From Prevotella sp. ne3005 (lineage in GTDB: Bacteria > Bacteroidota > Bacteroidia > Bacteroidales > Bacteroidaceae): 64,000 bases of DNA. The notes beneath the pieces were generated by a model. That model ran no database searches, had not been told where the DNA came from, and saw nothing but the letters and a program-made list of their open reading frames with translations. Positions 1 through 7,570 of the stretch are shown piece by piece; positions within the stretch are counted from its first letter, which is position 1, and each line of letters opens with the position of its first letter. Both the position numbers and the translations under genes were made by a program. Location: positions 1 through 64,000 of the forward strand of contig NZ_FOCK01000010.1 of NCBI RefSeq assembly GCF_900110085.1. Reading direction: 5' to 3'.

Positions 1-91
1 ACTCGCTTCTTGTACTACTTCTGTCTATGTAAATCTTTCAAAGAACTCTTTCTTTTCTGCCTTGCGAGCTTGTCTTCTCGTTTAGCGGGTG
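1..91 (-). other. Leader of a leftward transcript, probable rRNA operon leader
   Basis: Downstream (leftward) of the promoter at 92-122 there is no open reading frame to the window edge. On the minus strand, positions 35-46 read GTTCTTTGAAAG, which resembles the boxA antitermination element of Bacteroidetes rRNA leaders. I infer that a 16S rRNA gene lies just outside the window on the minus strand. What is seen is only the promoter, the non-coding leader and the boxA-like string; the rRNA gene itself is not in view. Confidence 0.5.
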
Positions 92-122
92 CAAAGGTAC
101 GAACTTTTTCCGAACCGCCAAA
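92..122 (-). promoter_or_regulatory. Strong leftward Bacteroidetes promoter
   Basis: On the minus strand a -33 TTTG (119-122) is followed after exactly 19 bases by the -7 element TACCTTTG (92-99). This is a full match to the Bacteroidetes housekeeping sigma consensus. It drives the leader that runs off the left edge of the window. Confidence 0.75.
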
Positions 123-253
123 ACTTTTCGGGGAAAATTTTCATTTGATTAAGGGGTATTTTTACACCTCTTGACATATATCAAATACAAAACAACCGTA
201 CACCTTATTATATATAATATAGGAAAAGAATTACATTACGGCTAAGCACAGGT

Positions 254-312
254 TTTACTCCGACTAAACTACGGCTTTACTACGGCTAAACTACGGCTTT
301 ACTACGGCTAAC
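254..312. repeat. Array A: three 22-bp phased palindromic units
   Basis: Three 15-base units lie at 254-268, 276-290 and 298-312, with centres at 261, 283 and 305, each 22 bp apart. The units read TTTACTCCGACTAAA, TTTACTACGGCTAAA and a last copy ending GCTAAC. Both 7-bp linkers are CTACGGC, so the array also shows an 11-bp subperiod. It lies between the leftward promoter at 92-122 and the rightward DUF4923 gene. The same geometry recurs in five other arrays of this window. Apart from this and the two promoters I see nothing in 123-405. Confidence 0.85.
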
Positions 313-367
313 TCCAGACAAAGCGTTAATTTCTGATAAAACGATGGTTGTTGACGGAAAAAGTTAC

Positions 368-375
368 TAACTTTG
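368..375 (+). promoter_or_regulatory. -7 element of the DUF4923 gene
   Basis: TAACTTTG fits TAnnTTTG and lies 31 bases before the start codon at 406. A clear -33 TTTG at the right spacing is not visible. Confidence 0.6.
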
Positions 376-405
376 CACCCTGATTAATAAATAGGAAAGA
401 AGAAT

Positions 406-996
406 ATGAGAAAGATTAAGATTGGGATGATGGTTCTTGGCTGCCTTCTGGCTGTAAGTTGTGGAAACTTAGGAACCATGATGAGCGGTCAGGGCGTAAC
501 CAACGCCATCGCAAGTGTTATCGGCCTTGACAAGGTGAAGGCTCAGAGTCTGATTGGCGAATGGTACTATAGTGGTCCTGGTTGTGCATTCATGAGCAAG
601 AACCTCCTTGCAAAGGCGGGTGGCGAGATGGCCGCAGTCCAGATTGAGCAGAAGCTGCTGCCTTATTATCAGCAGGTGAGCATTTCGTCGAATAACACCA
701 TGATCAGTTTCAAGGAAGACGGTTCGTTCTCTGCAAAAATTGCCGGAACCCCTCTTATAGGGCAATACACGTTCGACGAACCGACTCAGAAGATTACCCT
801 TAAGACTCTGCTGTTCAGCACCAGTTGTTATGCCAAGAAGGAACTGGGTGGAATCTCCATCTTGTTTGAGGCCAACAAGCTGCTGAATGTTCTTCAGGTA
901 GCCTCAGCGCTCAGTGGGAATAAAGACCTTCAGACAATCGGAGAATTGAGCAAAAACTACGATGGTGTACGCGTAGGCTTCGACATGAGGCACTAA
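406..996 (+). CDS. DUF4923-type lipoprotein
   Basis: This is a 196-residue secreted protein of unknown function. Residues 1-19 form a lipoprotein signal with Cys19 as the probable lipidated residue, so it is expected to be anchored in the outer or inner membrane. The body carries a strand-rich segment, roughly residues 48-150 (LIGEWYYSGPGCAF, then a glycine-poor repeat of short strands), matching my memory of the Bacteroidetes DUF4923 family, whose members hold one such domain after a variable helical region. It has its own -7 element and ends just before the argR promoter, so it is probably monocistronic. Family assignment is by pattern recognition only. Confidence 0.7.
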   Translation: MRKIKIGMMVLGCLLAVSCGNLGTMMSGQGVTNAIASVIGLDKVKAQSLIGEWYYSGPGCAFMSKNLLAKAGGEMAAVQIEQKLLPYYQQVSISSNNTMISFKEDGSFSAKIAGTPLIGQYTFDEPTQKITLKTLLFSTSCYAKKELGGISILFEANKLLNVLQVASALSGNKDLQTIGELSKNYDGVRVGFDMRH

Positions 997-1019
997 TTTT
1001 GCAAAAATATGCAGAAATA

Positions 1020-1053
1020 TTTGGTCGGATGCAAAATATTATGTAATTTTGCA
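1020..1053 (+). promoter_or_regulatory. argR promoter with overlapping inverted repeat
   Basis: TTTG at 1020-1023, a 20-base spacer and TAATTTTG at 1044-1051 make a canonical promoter. An 8-bp perfect inverted repeat, TGCAAAAT (1030-1037) and ATTTTGCA (1046-1053), straddles the spacer and the -7 element, a good position for repressor binding. Autoregulation by ArgR is an inference. The promoter also shows that the TTG at 1049 cannot be the argR start. Confidence 0.65.
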
Positions 1054-1078
1054 CCCGATTCTGAATAAATATACTGCA

Positions 1079-1555
1079 ATGAAGATAAAAAACAACCGAT
1101 TAGAGGCTCTACGACTCATCATCTCGAGTCAGCAATTAGGAAGTCAGGACGAATTACTGAATGCCTTACAGAAAGAGGGTTTCAAGCTCACCCAGGCCAC
1201 ATTAAGTCGTGACCTGAAGCAGCTGAAGGTTGCTAAGGCGGCATCCATGAGTGGCAACTATGTGTATGTGCTGCCCAATGAGACGATGTACAAACGAGTC
1301 AGCACTCCGAATAGCATCCGCGAGATGATGAAGGTCCCCGGTTTTGTCAGCATCAACTTCTCTGGCAACATGGGTATCATCAAGACGCGCCCTGGCTATG
1401 CCAGTTCCATTGCCTGGAACATCGACAATAGCGACATCCCTGAGATTTTAGGGACAATTGCAGGTGATGACACCATATTCATCGTCATTAAAGAAGGTAT
1501 CAAGCATCAGGAAGTCATCAATGCCCTGAGCGACTTTGTACCAAACATGAAATAA
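1079..1555 (+). CDS. argR: Arginine repressor ArgR
   Basis: ArgR senses arginine and regulates arginine biosynthesis genes as a hexamer. The 158-residue protein has an N-terminal winged helix (residues about 1-65, with TQATLSRDLKQL as recognition region) and a C-terminal arginine-binding oligomerisation domain containing GTIAGDDTIFIVI, where the paired Asp residues bind arginine in the family. I place the start at ATG 1079, because the in-frame TTG ten codons upstream lies inside the -7 element. It heads the block of arg and pro genes and is followed after 20 bases by the GNAT gene, so it likely controls its own operon. Confidence 0.95.
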   Translation: MKIKNNRLEALRLIISSQQLGSQDELLNALQKEGFKLTQATLSRDLKQLKVAKAASMSGNYVYVLPNETMYKRVSTPNSIREMMKVPGFVSINFSGNMGIIKTRPGYASSIAWNIDNSDIPEILGTIAGDDTIFIVIKEGIKHQEVINALSDFVPNMK

Positions 1556-1575
1556 TACTTATAATCTATAAAATA

Positions 1576-2184
1576 ATGGAACAGGAGACTGAAATTGAAG
1601 TACTAGTAGCAGGACCTGAGCACGAGAAATACGTAGACACGATCCTTAACACTATAGCCGAAGCAGCAAAGGTGCGTGGCACAGGTATTGCCAAGCGAAC
1701 ACACGAGTATCTGACCAAGAAGATGATGGAGGCAAAAGCTGTCATCGCCCTCACTAAAGACGGGACTTTCGCAGGCTTCAGCTATATTGAGACATGGGAA
1801 AACCAGCAATATGTAACAACCTCCGGACTGATTGTCCACCCCGACTTCCGAGGCCATCACGTAGCCAAGCGCATCAAGGATATGACCTTCACACTGGCCC
1901 GTACCCGCTGGCCTCACGCCAAGATATTCTCACTGACAAGTGGTGCAGCTGTCATGGCGATGAACACAGCTTTAGGTTATCAGCCAGTTACCTTTGCCGA
2001 TCTTACTGACGACGAGGCGTTCTGGAAAGGGTGCGAGGGCTGCTGTAATGTAGATGTTCTCCATCGTACAGGCAGGAAATACTGTATCTGTACAGCTATG
2101 CTCTACGATCCAACGGAACATCTGCCCGCCAAGATTCCTGATGAGGTGATTGAAAGGATACGCAAGATTGACGGAAAGGAATGA
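1576..2184 (+). CDS. GNAT acyltransferase, candidate N-acylglutamate synthase
   Basis: This 202-residue GNAT protein shows the acyl-CoA binding motif A, in the form GLIVHPDFRGHHVAKRI at about residues 81-97. Its C-terminal part is Cys-rich (GCEGCC, KYCIC), which is unusual for a GNAT. It sits between argR and argG, and no classical argA or argJ occurs in the window. I infer that it performs the first step of arginine synthesis, acetylation or succinylation of glutamate; I recall that the same gene order in Bacteroides was linked to arginine prototrophy. The family match is sure, the substrate is not. Confidence 0.75.
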   Translation: MEQETEIEVLVAGPEHEKYVDTILNTIAEAAKVRGTGIAKRTHEYLTKKMMEAKAVIALTKDGTFAGFSYIETWENQQYVTTSGLIVHPDFRGHHVAKRIKDMTFTLARTRWPHAKIFSLTSGAAVMAMNTALGYQPVTFADLTDDEAFWKGCEGCCNVDVLHRTGRKYCICTAMLYDPTEHLPAKIPDEVIERIRKIDGKE

Positions 2185-2192
2185 AAGAGAGG

Positions 2193-2232
2193 AAAAAAGT
2201 AAAAAAGTAAAAAGGTAGAAAGGTAAAAAAAC
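2193..2232 (+). repeat. A-rich octamer tandem repeat before argG
   Basis: Five consecutive 8-base units follow the pattern AAAAARGT (AAAAAAGT twice, AAAAAGGT, AGAAAGGT, AAAAAAAC). They fill most of the gap between the GNAT stop and the argG start at 2242. A-rich leaders aid initiation in Bacteroidetes, so copy-number changes could alter argG translation; this is inference. Confidence 0.7.
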
Positions 2233-2241
2233 AATAAAGAT

Positions 2242-3444
2242 ATGGCAAACAAGAAAGTTGTAGTAGCCTTTTCTGGTGGGCTTGACACCAGTTACACAGT
2301 TATGAAACTGACCCAGGACGGCTGGGATGTCTATGCTGCATGCGCCAATACCGGCGGCTTCAGCGAAGAGCAGTTGAAGAAGAACGAAGAGAACGCCTAC
2401 AAGCTGGGTGCTGTACAATATGTCACTCTTGACGTGACACAGGAATACTATGCCAAGTCACTGAAGTACATGATCTTTGGCAATGTGCTGCGTAACAACT
2501 GCTACCCCATCAGTGTCAGCAGTGAGCGCATCTTCCAGGCCATCGCCATTGCCCGTTATGCCAAGGAGATTGGCGCTGATGCCATCGCTCATGGTTCAAC
2601 AGGTGCTGGTAATGACCAGATCCGCTTCGACATGACCTTCCTCGTGATGGCACCAGGCGTGGAGATTATCACCCTGACTCGTGACAAGAAGCTGACACGT
2701 AAGGAAGAGGTGGACTATCTGAACGAACATGGTTTCTTCGCAGACTTCACCAAGCTGAAATATTCATACAACGTAGGTATCTGGGGTACCAGCATCTGTG
2801 GTGGCGAATTGCTCGACCCCACACAGGGGCTTCCTGAGGATGCCTACCTGAAGCACGTGACAGCCCAAGAGAAGGAGTCGCTACTGAAGATTCAATTCGA
2901 AAAGGGTGAGATTGTTGGTGTCAACGGTGAGAAGTTCGACGACCGTATCAAGGCCATCCAGAAGATTGAGGAGATTGGTGCTTCTTATGCCATCGGGCGC
3001 GATGCCAACGTTGGCGACACCATCATCGGCATCAAGGGGCGTGTAGGCTTCGAGGCTGCAGCTCCGAAACTGATCATCGAGGCACACCGTTTACTGGAAA
3101 AATCAACGCTCTCCAAGTGGCAGCAGTACTGGAAGGACCAGGTGGCCAACTGGTACGGCATGTTCCTCCACGAAAGTCAATATCTGGAGCCCGTCATGCC
3201 CGATATCGAGGCTATGCTGACCTCCAGCCAGCGTAACGTGACGGGTACAGCTATCCTGAAGCTTCGTCCCTATGGTTTCGAGACTGTAGGTATCGACTCT
3301 GAGAACGACCTGACGAAGTCGAAGCTTGGCGAATATGGTGAGACCCAGACTGGCTGGACTGCCGACGAGGCCAAGGGCTTCATCAAGGTTAGCTCTACCC
3401 CGCTCCGCGTTTACTACGGTATCCATAAAGACGAGAAGAGGTAA
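2242..3444 (+). CDS. argG: Argininosuccinate synthase
   Basis: ArgG joins citrulline and aspartate with ATP to give argininosuccinate in the cytoplasm. The 400-residue protein has the PP-loop AFSGGLDTS near residue 9, the normal length, and downstream conserved stretches such as HGSTGAGNDQIRFD around residue 116. It is preceded by the A-rich octamer leader and is followed after one base by argC, so the two are translationally close. In Bacteroidetes the substrate citrulline arises after deacylation of N-acylcitrulline made by ArgF'. Confidence 0.96.
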   Translation: MANKKVVVAFSGGLDTSYTVMKLTQDGWDVYAACANTGGFSEEQLKKNEENAYKLGAVQYVTLDVTQEYYAKSLKYMIFGNVLRNNCYPISVSSERIFQAIAIARYAKEIGADAIAHGSTGAGNDQIRFDMTFLVMAPGVEIITLTRDKKLTRKEEVDYLNEHGFFADFTKLKYSYNVGIWGTSICGGELLDPTQGLPEDAYLKHVTAQEKESLLKIQFEKGEIVGVNGEKFDDRIKAIQKIEEIGASYAIGRDANVGDTIIGIKGRVGFEAAAPKLIIEAHRLLEKSTLSKWQQYWKDQVANWYGMFLHESQYLEPVMPDIEAMLTSSQRNVTGTAILKLRPYGFETVGIDSENDLTKSKLGEYGETQTGWTADEAKGFIKVSSTPLRVYYGIHKDEKR

Positions 3445-3445
3445 T

Positions 3446-4411
3446 ATGATTAAGATAGGAATACTTGGTGCGGCAGGTTATACGGGCGGAGAGTTGATCC
3501 GCCTGCTGCTGAACCACCCCGAGGCAGAGATCGTCTTTGCCAACTCAGAGAGTAACGCAGGCAACCTTGTCAGCGATGTCCACGAAGGACTGATTGGCGA
3601 GACTGATCTGAAGTTTACCGATGAGATGCCTTTCGACAAGGTGGATGTCATCTACTTCTGTTTCGGCCATGGCAAGAGCGAGCAGTTCCTCAAGGAGCAC
3701 ACCATCCCCGAGAATGTCAAGATCATCGATCTGGCACAGGACTTCCGCATCAAGGGCAATCACGATTATGTCTACGGCCTGCCCGAGATCAACAAGGAGG
3801 AAATCATGAAGGCTCAACATGTGGCCAACCCTGGCTGCTTTGCCACCTGTATCCAAGTAGCCTTGCTGCCCGCAGCCTACCTGAATCTGCTGAAGGAAGA
3901 TGTAGCCGTCAATGCCATTACGGGTAGTACAGGCGCTGGTCAGAAGCCTGGTGCCACCACCCATTTCTCATGGCGCAACAACAACCTGAGCATCTACAAG
4001 CCCTTCCAGCACCAGCACATCGCAGAGATCCGCCAGAGCCTGAAGCAGGTACAGGGATATCTCGATGCCGACATTGACTTCATCCCCTATCGTGGCGACT
4101 TTGCCAGAGGCATCTTCTGCACAGCCGTTGTCAAGACACCTGCCCCTGTAGAGGATGTCATCGAGGCCTATAAGGAATTCTATGCCGATGCCGCCTTCAC
4201 CCACTACAGCGACAAGCCTATCGACCTGAAGCAGGTGGTAAATACCAACAAGGCATTGGTGCATGTGGAGAAGTACGGCAACAAACTGCTGATTACCTCC
4301 TGCATCGACAATCTGCTGAAAGGTGCTGTTGGCCAGGCTGTGCAGAACATGAACCTGATGTTCGGCATTGATGAAACCGCAGGTCTCCGCCTGAAAGCAT
4401 CTGCGTTTTAG
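3446..4411 (+). CDS. argC: N-acyl-gamma-glutamyl-phosphate reductase
   Basis: ArgC reduces N-acylglutamyl phosphate to the semialdehyde with NADPH. The 321-residue protein begins MIKIGILGAAGYTGGEL, a Rossmann nucleotide-binding loop, and has the catalytic Cys in NPGCFAT at about residue 131. I choose ATG 3446, one base after the argG stop; an in-frame start 40 codons upstream would lie wholly inside argG. It is the last gene before a 603-bp gap carrying array B and an inverted-repeat element. Confidence 0.95.
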   Translation: MIKIGILGAAGYTGGELIRLLLNHPEAEIVFANSESNAGNLVSDVHEGLIGETDLKFTDEMPFDKVDVIYFCFGHGKSEQFLKEHTIPENVKIIDLAQDFRIKGNHDYVYGLPEINKEEIMKAQHVANPGCFATCIQVALLPAAYLNLLKEDVAVNAITGSTGAGQKPGATTHFSWRNNNLSIYKPFQHQHIAEIRQSLKQVQGYLDADIDFIPYRGDFARGIFCTAVVKTPAPVEDVIEAYKEFYADAAFTHYSDKPIDLKQVVNTNKALVHVEKYGNKLLITSCIDNLLKGAVGQAVQNMNLMFGIDETAGLRLKASAF

Positions 4412-4444
4412 CTTACAGATAGGAGGTTGTGTCTAAAGTGGGGG

Positions 4445-4503
4445 TTTACTCGGAGTAAACCCCCACTTTACTCCGAGTAAAGTCCCAGTTTACTCACAGT
4501 GGC
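4445..4503. repeat. Array B: three 22-bp phased palindromic units
   Basis: Units lie at 4445-4459 (TTTACTCGGAGTAAA), 4467-4481 (TTTACTCCGAGTAAA) and 4489-4503 (third copy, right half decayed). Centres are 4452, 4474 and 4496, exactly 22 bp apart. The linker before unit 1 (GTGGGGG) is the reverse complement of the one after it (CCCCCAC), which extends the first palindrome to 29 bp. It begins 34 bp after the argC stop. Confidence 0.9.
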
Positions 4504-4508
4504 GTCGC

Positions 4509-4819
4509 GATGGTACGATGGTACGATAGTACGATGGTACAATTACAATTTTTCATTATGTTGCGACACGAAGAGGAAAAAGTTACGTCAACGGAGTGAT
4601 ATGTCTTTCTCTATATATCATTATTATTATACTTATATTATATATTAATATTATATAATAAATTATATATATTATAATATATATAATTCTAAAAGAGACC
4701 TATTGACATAAAAATTTTCTCCTCCTGTCGCAATGAACTATCACAAATGCAACCTTGCACCCATCCTGAAATTAGAAAAACGTAAATGTACCATCGTACT
4801 ATCGTACCATCGTACCATC
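4509..4819. repeat. 311-bp element with 32-bp perfect terminal inverted repeats
   Basis: The arms 4509-4540 and 4788-4819 are exact reverse complements over 32 bases, including an imperfect unit (GATAGTAC among GATGGTAC copies). Each arm is four tandem 8-base GATGGTAC-like units. Inside, TTGCGACA followed by a purine-rich run (about 4560-4580) recurs inverted near 4718-4736, so the inner parts are also imperfectly inverted, with about 30 extra bases in the right arm. The centre is extremely AT-rich. There is no ORF. It resembles a MITE or an intergenic hairpin element; no clear target duplication is visible. Confidence 0.8.
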
Positions 4820-4965
4820 AAGAAAAGTACCCATGTACCGTCTCAATTATAAAAAAGACAGAGGTAGATTGCAAGAATATGATTTTTGTATGCAGGATAT
4901 CGGACTATTCTGACATTTTTATGCAAAAAGATGGGCGAAAGTGATGAGTTTTCGGATATTTGACG

Positions 4966-4973
4966 TAACTTTG
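4966..4973 (+). promoter_or_regulatory. -7 element of argD
   Basis: TAACTTTG fits TAnnTTTG and lies 41 bases before the argD start. It shows that argD and the downstream genes can be transcribed separately from argRGC. The -33 region is weak. Confidence 0.6.
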
Positions 4974-5014
4974 CAACCGATTATTATATAATAAGGTATA
5001 GAAAGGAACGCATT

Positions 5015-6163
5015 ATGAAGCTATTTGACGTATATCCGCTCTTCGACGTGAACATCGTCAAGGGTCAGGGTTGTAAGGTGTGGGACGAGAACGGACAGGA
5101 GTATCTCGACCTCTACGGCGGACACGCTGTGATCTCGATCGGTCACTCCCACCCCCACTATATAGAGAAGGTGACGGAGCAGTTGAACAAGATAGGATTC
5201 TACTCCAACTCGGTCATCAACAAGTTGCAGGTGCAGTTGGCTGAGCGACTGGGAAAGATCAGTGGCTACGACGACTACCAGCTGTTTCTTATCAACTCTG
5301 GTGCCGAGGCCAACGAGAATGCCCTGAAGCTGGCTTCGTTTAAGACGGGCAATACCAGAGTGCTTTCTTGCGAGAAGGCTTTCCATGGTCGTACGAGTCT
5401 GGCAGTGGAGGTGACGAACAACCCGAAGATCATCGCCCCCATCAACGACAACGGTCATGTGACTTATCTTCCCCTGAACGATTTGCCAGCCTGGGAGGCA
5501 GAGTTGCAGAAGGGTGGTGTGGCAGCCGTCATCTTAGAGTGCATCCAAGGTGTGGGTGGCATCAAGATGGCAACCCCAGAGTTTGCACAGGGTTTGGCCG
5601 CCGCTTGTAAGCAATACGGAGCCGTGCTGATCTGCGATGAGATTCAGTGTGGTTACGGCCGCAGCGGCAAGTTCTTCGCTCACCAGTGGCTGGGCATCAA
5701 GCCTGATATCATCACTGTGGCCAAGGGTATCGCTAACGGATTCCCGATGGGGGGCGTACTAATCAGTCCGGAGTTCAAGCCCGTCTATGGACAACTGGGC
5801 ACCACCTTTGGAGGCAATCATCTGGCTTGTGCAGCTGCACTTGCCGTGCTTGATGTCTTCGAAGAGGAGAATCTGGTGGAGAACGCACATGAGGTGGGTG
5901 AATACCTGATTGCCCAACTGAAGGAGCTACAGAAAACACAACCCCACATCGTGGATGTGAGAGGTCGTGGACTGATGATCGGTATCGATCTCGATGTTCC
6001 CCATAAGGATGTGCGCCAACCGCTCATCTACCATGAGCATTGCTTTACAGGCTGTGCAGGACAGAACATTTTGCGTTTGTTGCCACCTCTTTGCCTCACG
6101 AAGGCAGAGGCTGACGACTTTATCGAGAGACTGATAAGAGTCCTGAAGAAGATTGAAGAGTAA
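5015..6163 (+). CDS. argD: N-acylornithine aminotransferase
   Basis: This PLP enzyme converts N-acylglutamate semialdehyde to N-acylornithine. The 382-residue class III aminotransferase has the PLP lysine in TVAKGIANGFPMGG (about residues 235-248), the Asp of the pyridine contact in ICDEIQCGYGRSG, and GAEANENALK near residue 95. Length is normal for ArgD. It starts a new transcription unit after the repeat-rich gap and is followed by proC after 19 bases, linking arginine and proline synthesis. Whether it handles acetyl or succinyl intermediates cannot be read from the sequence. Confidence 0.93.
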   Translation: MKLFDVYPLFDVNIVKGQGCKVWDENGQEYLDLYGGHAVISIGHSHPHYIEKVTEQLNKIGFYSNSVINKLQVQLAERLGKISGYDDYQLFLINSGAEANENALKLASFKTGNTRVLSCEKAFHGRTSLAVEVTNNPKIIAPINDNGHVTYLPLNDLPAWEAELQKGGVAAVILECIQGVGGIKMATPEFAQGLAAACKQYGAVLICDEIQCGYGRSGKFFAHQWLGIKPDIITVAKGIANGFPMGGVLISPEFKPVYGQLGTTFGGNHLACAAALAVLDVFEEENLVENAHEVGEYLIAQLKELQKTQPHIVDVRGRGLMIGIDLDVPHKDVRQPLIYHEHCFTGCAGQNILRLLPPLCLTKAEADDFIERLIRVLKKIEE

Positions 6164-6185
6164 AAGGGTTAAAAGGTAAAAAATG
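6162..6185 (+). repeat. Short A/G-rich repeated leader before proC
   Basis: Between the argD stop and the proC start the sequence is three imperfect copies of a TAAAAGG-like unit. It resembles the octamer run before argG and may serve as an A-rich translation leader. Confidence 0.5.
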
Positions 6186-6962
6186 AAAATTTCAGTGATA
6201 GGAGCAGGAGCGATGGGAGGCTCCACAGTCGAAGGACTGATCAAAGGAAATACATTCAGAAACGAAGACATCACCGTTAGCGATCCTTCACAGGCTGTTG
6301 TGGAGAAATTCTCGAAATTGGGTGTCTCAGTGACAACGGACAACAAGCTGGCAGCAGACGTAGCAGATATCGTCTGCGTGGTGGTAAAGCCCTGGCTCGT
6401 AGAGCGTGTGCTAAAAGACATCAAGCCCGAACTCGACCCCAAGAAGCAAATCCTGATAGTGATAGCAGCAGGTGTTTCATCGGAGAGTATCAAAAACTGG
6501 TTAGGCGACTATTGCCCCCCACTCTTCCTTGCGATACCCAACATTGCCATTGCAGAGATGGCCTCGATGACCTTCATCGTTCCTGTAAACGCCTCAGAGA
6601 AGGACACCCAGACCGTGGTGAGCATCTTTGATGAGATGGGACATACCCTTATTACAGACGAGCAGCATCTGGCAGCCGGCACCACGCTGGCCTCTTGTGG
6701 CATCGCCTATGCCATGCGCTATATCCGTGCAGCCTCAGAGGGCGGTGTGGAATTAGGCTTTAAGGCTGATGATGCCAAGAAGATCGTGATGCAGACCATG
6801 AAGGGAGCAGTAGAGCTGCTCGAAGCCAGTGGTATGCACCCTGAGGCAGCCATCGACCTGGTAACCACACCAGGAGGTGTCACCATCAAAGGCCTCAACG
6901 AGATGGAGCACGCAGGCTTTACCTCTGCCGTGATTCGTGGATTGAAAGCAGGAGCCAAATGA
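6183..6962 (+). CDS. proC: Pyrroline-5-carboxylate reductase
   Basis: ProC carries out the last step of proline synthesis, reducing pyrroline-5-carboxylate with NAD(P)H. The 259-residue protein starts with the dinucleotide-binding motif VIGAGAMGGS and has the C-terminal family signature around VTTPGGVTIKGLNEME (about residues 226-241). It lies between argD and a LolA-like gene, overlapping the latter by four bases (ATGA). proB and proA follow about 3.3 kb downstream, so all three proline genes are in the block. Confidence 0.94.
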   Translation: MKISVIGAGAMGGSTVEGLIKGNTFRNEDITVSDPSQAVVEKFSKLGVSVTTDNKLAADVADIVCVVVKPWLVERVLKDIKPELDPKKQILIVIAAGVSSESIKNWLGDYCPPLFLAIPNIAIAEMASMTFIVPVNASEKDTQTVVSIFDEMGHTLITDEQHLAAGTTLASCGIAYAMRYIRAASEGGVELGFKADDAKKIVMQTMKGAVELLEASGMHPEAAIDLVTTPGGVTIKGLNEMEHAGFTSAVIRGLKAGAK

Positions 6963-7570
6963 GATACACGCTGCTGACACTCGCACTGATAAGCTGCATG
7001 GTGCTCTTGGCTCAAGAAACACCAAATAGCAGACAGGCCAAACGTGTGTTCAACACGGCATGGAACCATATCTATGGCAACGAAGGGGTGACGTTTCACT
7101 ACAAGATCAACATTCTACACCTCTATAAAGAAGAAGGGACGTCGTGGAACAAAGGCGACAAGGCCAGAAGTGAGCATAAGAACACTATCACCTATAGCGA
7201 CGGCAACCTGAAGCACATCGTGCGCACCAACAAGAAGATTGTCGAATTACATGACCCCAAAGTGAACAAGGCAGACGAAAAACTGCAGATGTTCAAGTTT
7301 GAGCCTGACAGCTACAACTACTCCATTGCGAAGGAAGGCGACGATCTGCTGGTAACACTGGTAGCCAAGCCCAAGACAAATGTGAAGATGAAGAAGATTC
7401 AAGCCCTGCTTACCCAAGGCAACTACTATCCCAAGCGCTTGCGTATCAAGGTCAGTATCTTCTGGGCCACCATTACTTTCTCCAACTTCCAGGCGGGTGA
7501 TATCGACGATGCCGTTTTCGTATACCCCAAGGAGAAATACAAAGATTATAAGGTCGTTGACCTGAGGTGA
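6959..7570 (+). CDS. LolA-like periplasmic protein
   Basis: This 203-residue protein has an N-terminal signal peptide (about residues 1-19, ending near LLAQE) and a strand-rich body resembling the LolA/LolB lipoprotein-carrier fold, for example FHYKINILHLYKEEGTSW and an acidic-lysine alternating C-terminal half. Classical LolA carries lipoproteins across the periplasm, but Bacteroidetes have several LolA-like paralogues with unknown cargo. It is translationally coupled to proC by an ATGA overlap. There is no obvious functional link to arginine or proline synthesis. Confidence 0.65.
   Translation: MRYTLLTLALISCMVLLAQETPNSRQAKRVFNTAWNHIYGNEGVTFHYKINILHLYKEEGTSWNKGDKARSEHKNTITYSDGNLKHIVRTNKKIVELHDPKVNKADEKLQMFKFEPDSYNYSIAKEGDDLLVTLVAKPKTNVKMKKIQALLTQGNYYPKRLRIKVSIFWATITFSNFQAGDIDDAVFVYPKEKYKDYKVVDLR

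Noticed and set aside
1049-1078. TTG start for argR
   Set aside because: The codon is part of the -7 element, so it cannot be in the mRNA as a start; ATG 1079 fits the family.
3326-3445. Longer argC overlapping argG by 40 codons
   Set aside because: The extra residues are not ArgC-like and the Rossmann motif begins at ATG 3446, one base after the argG stop.
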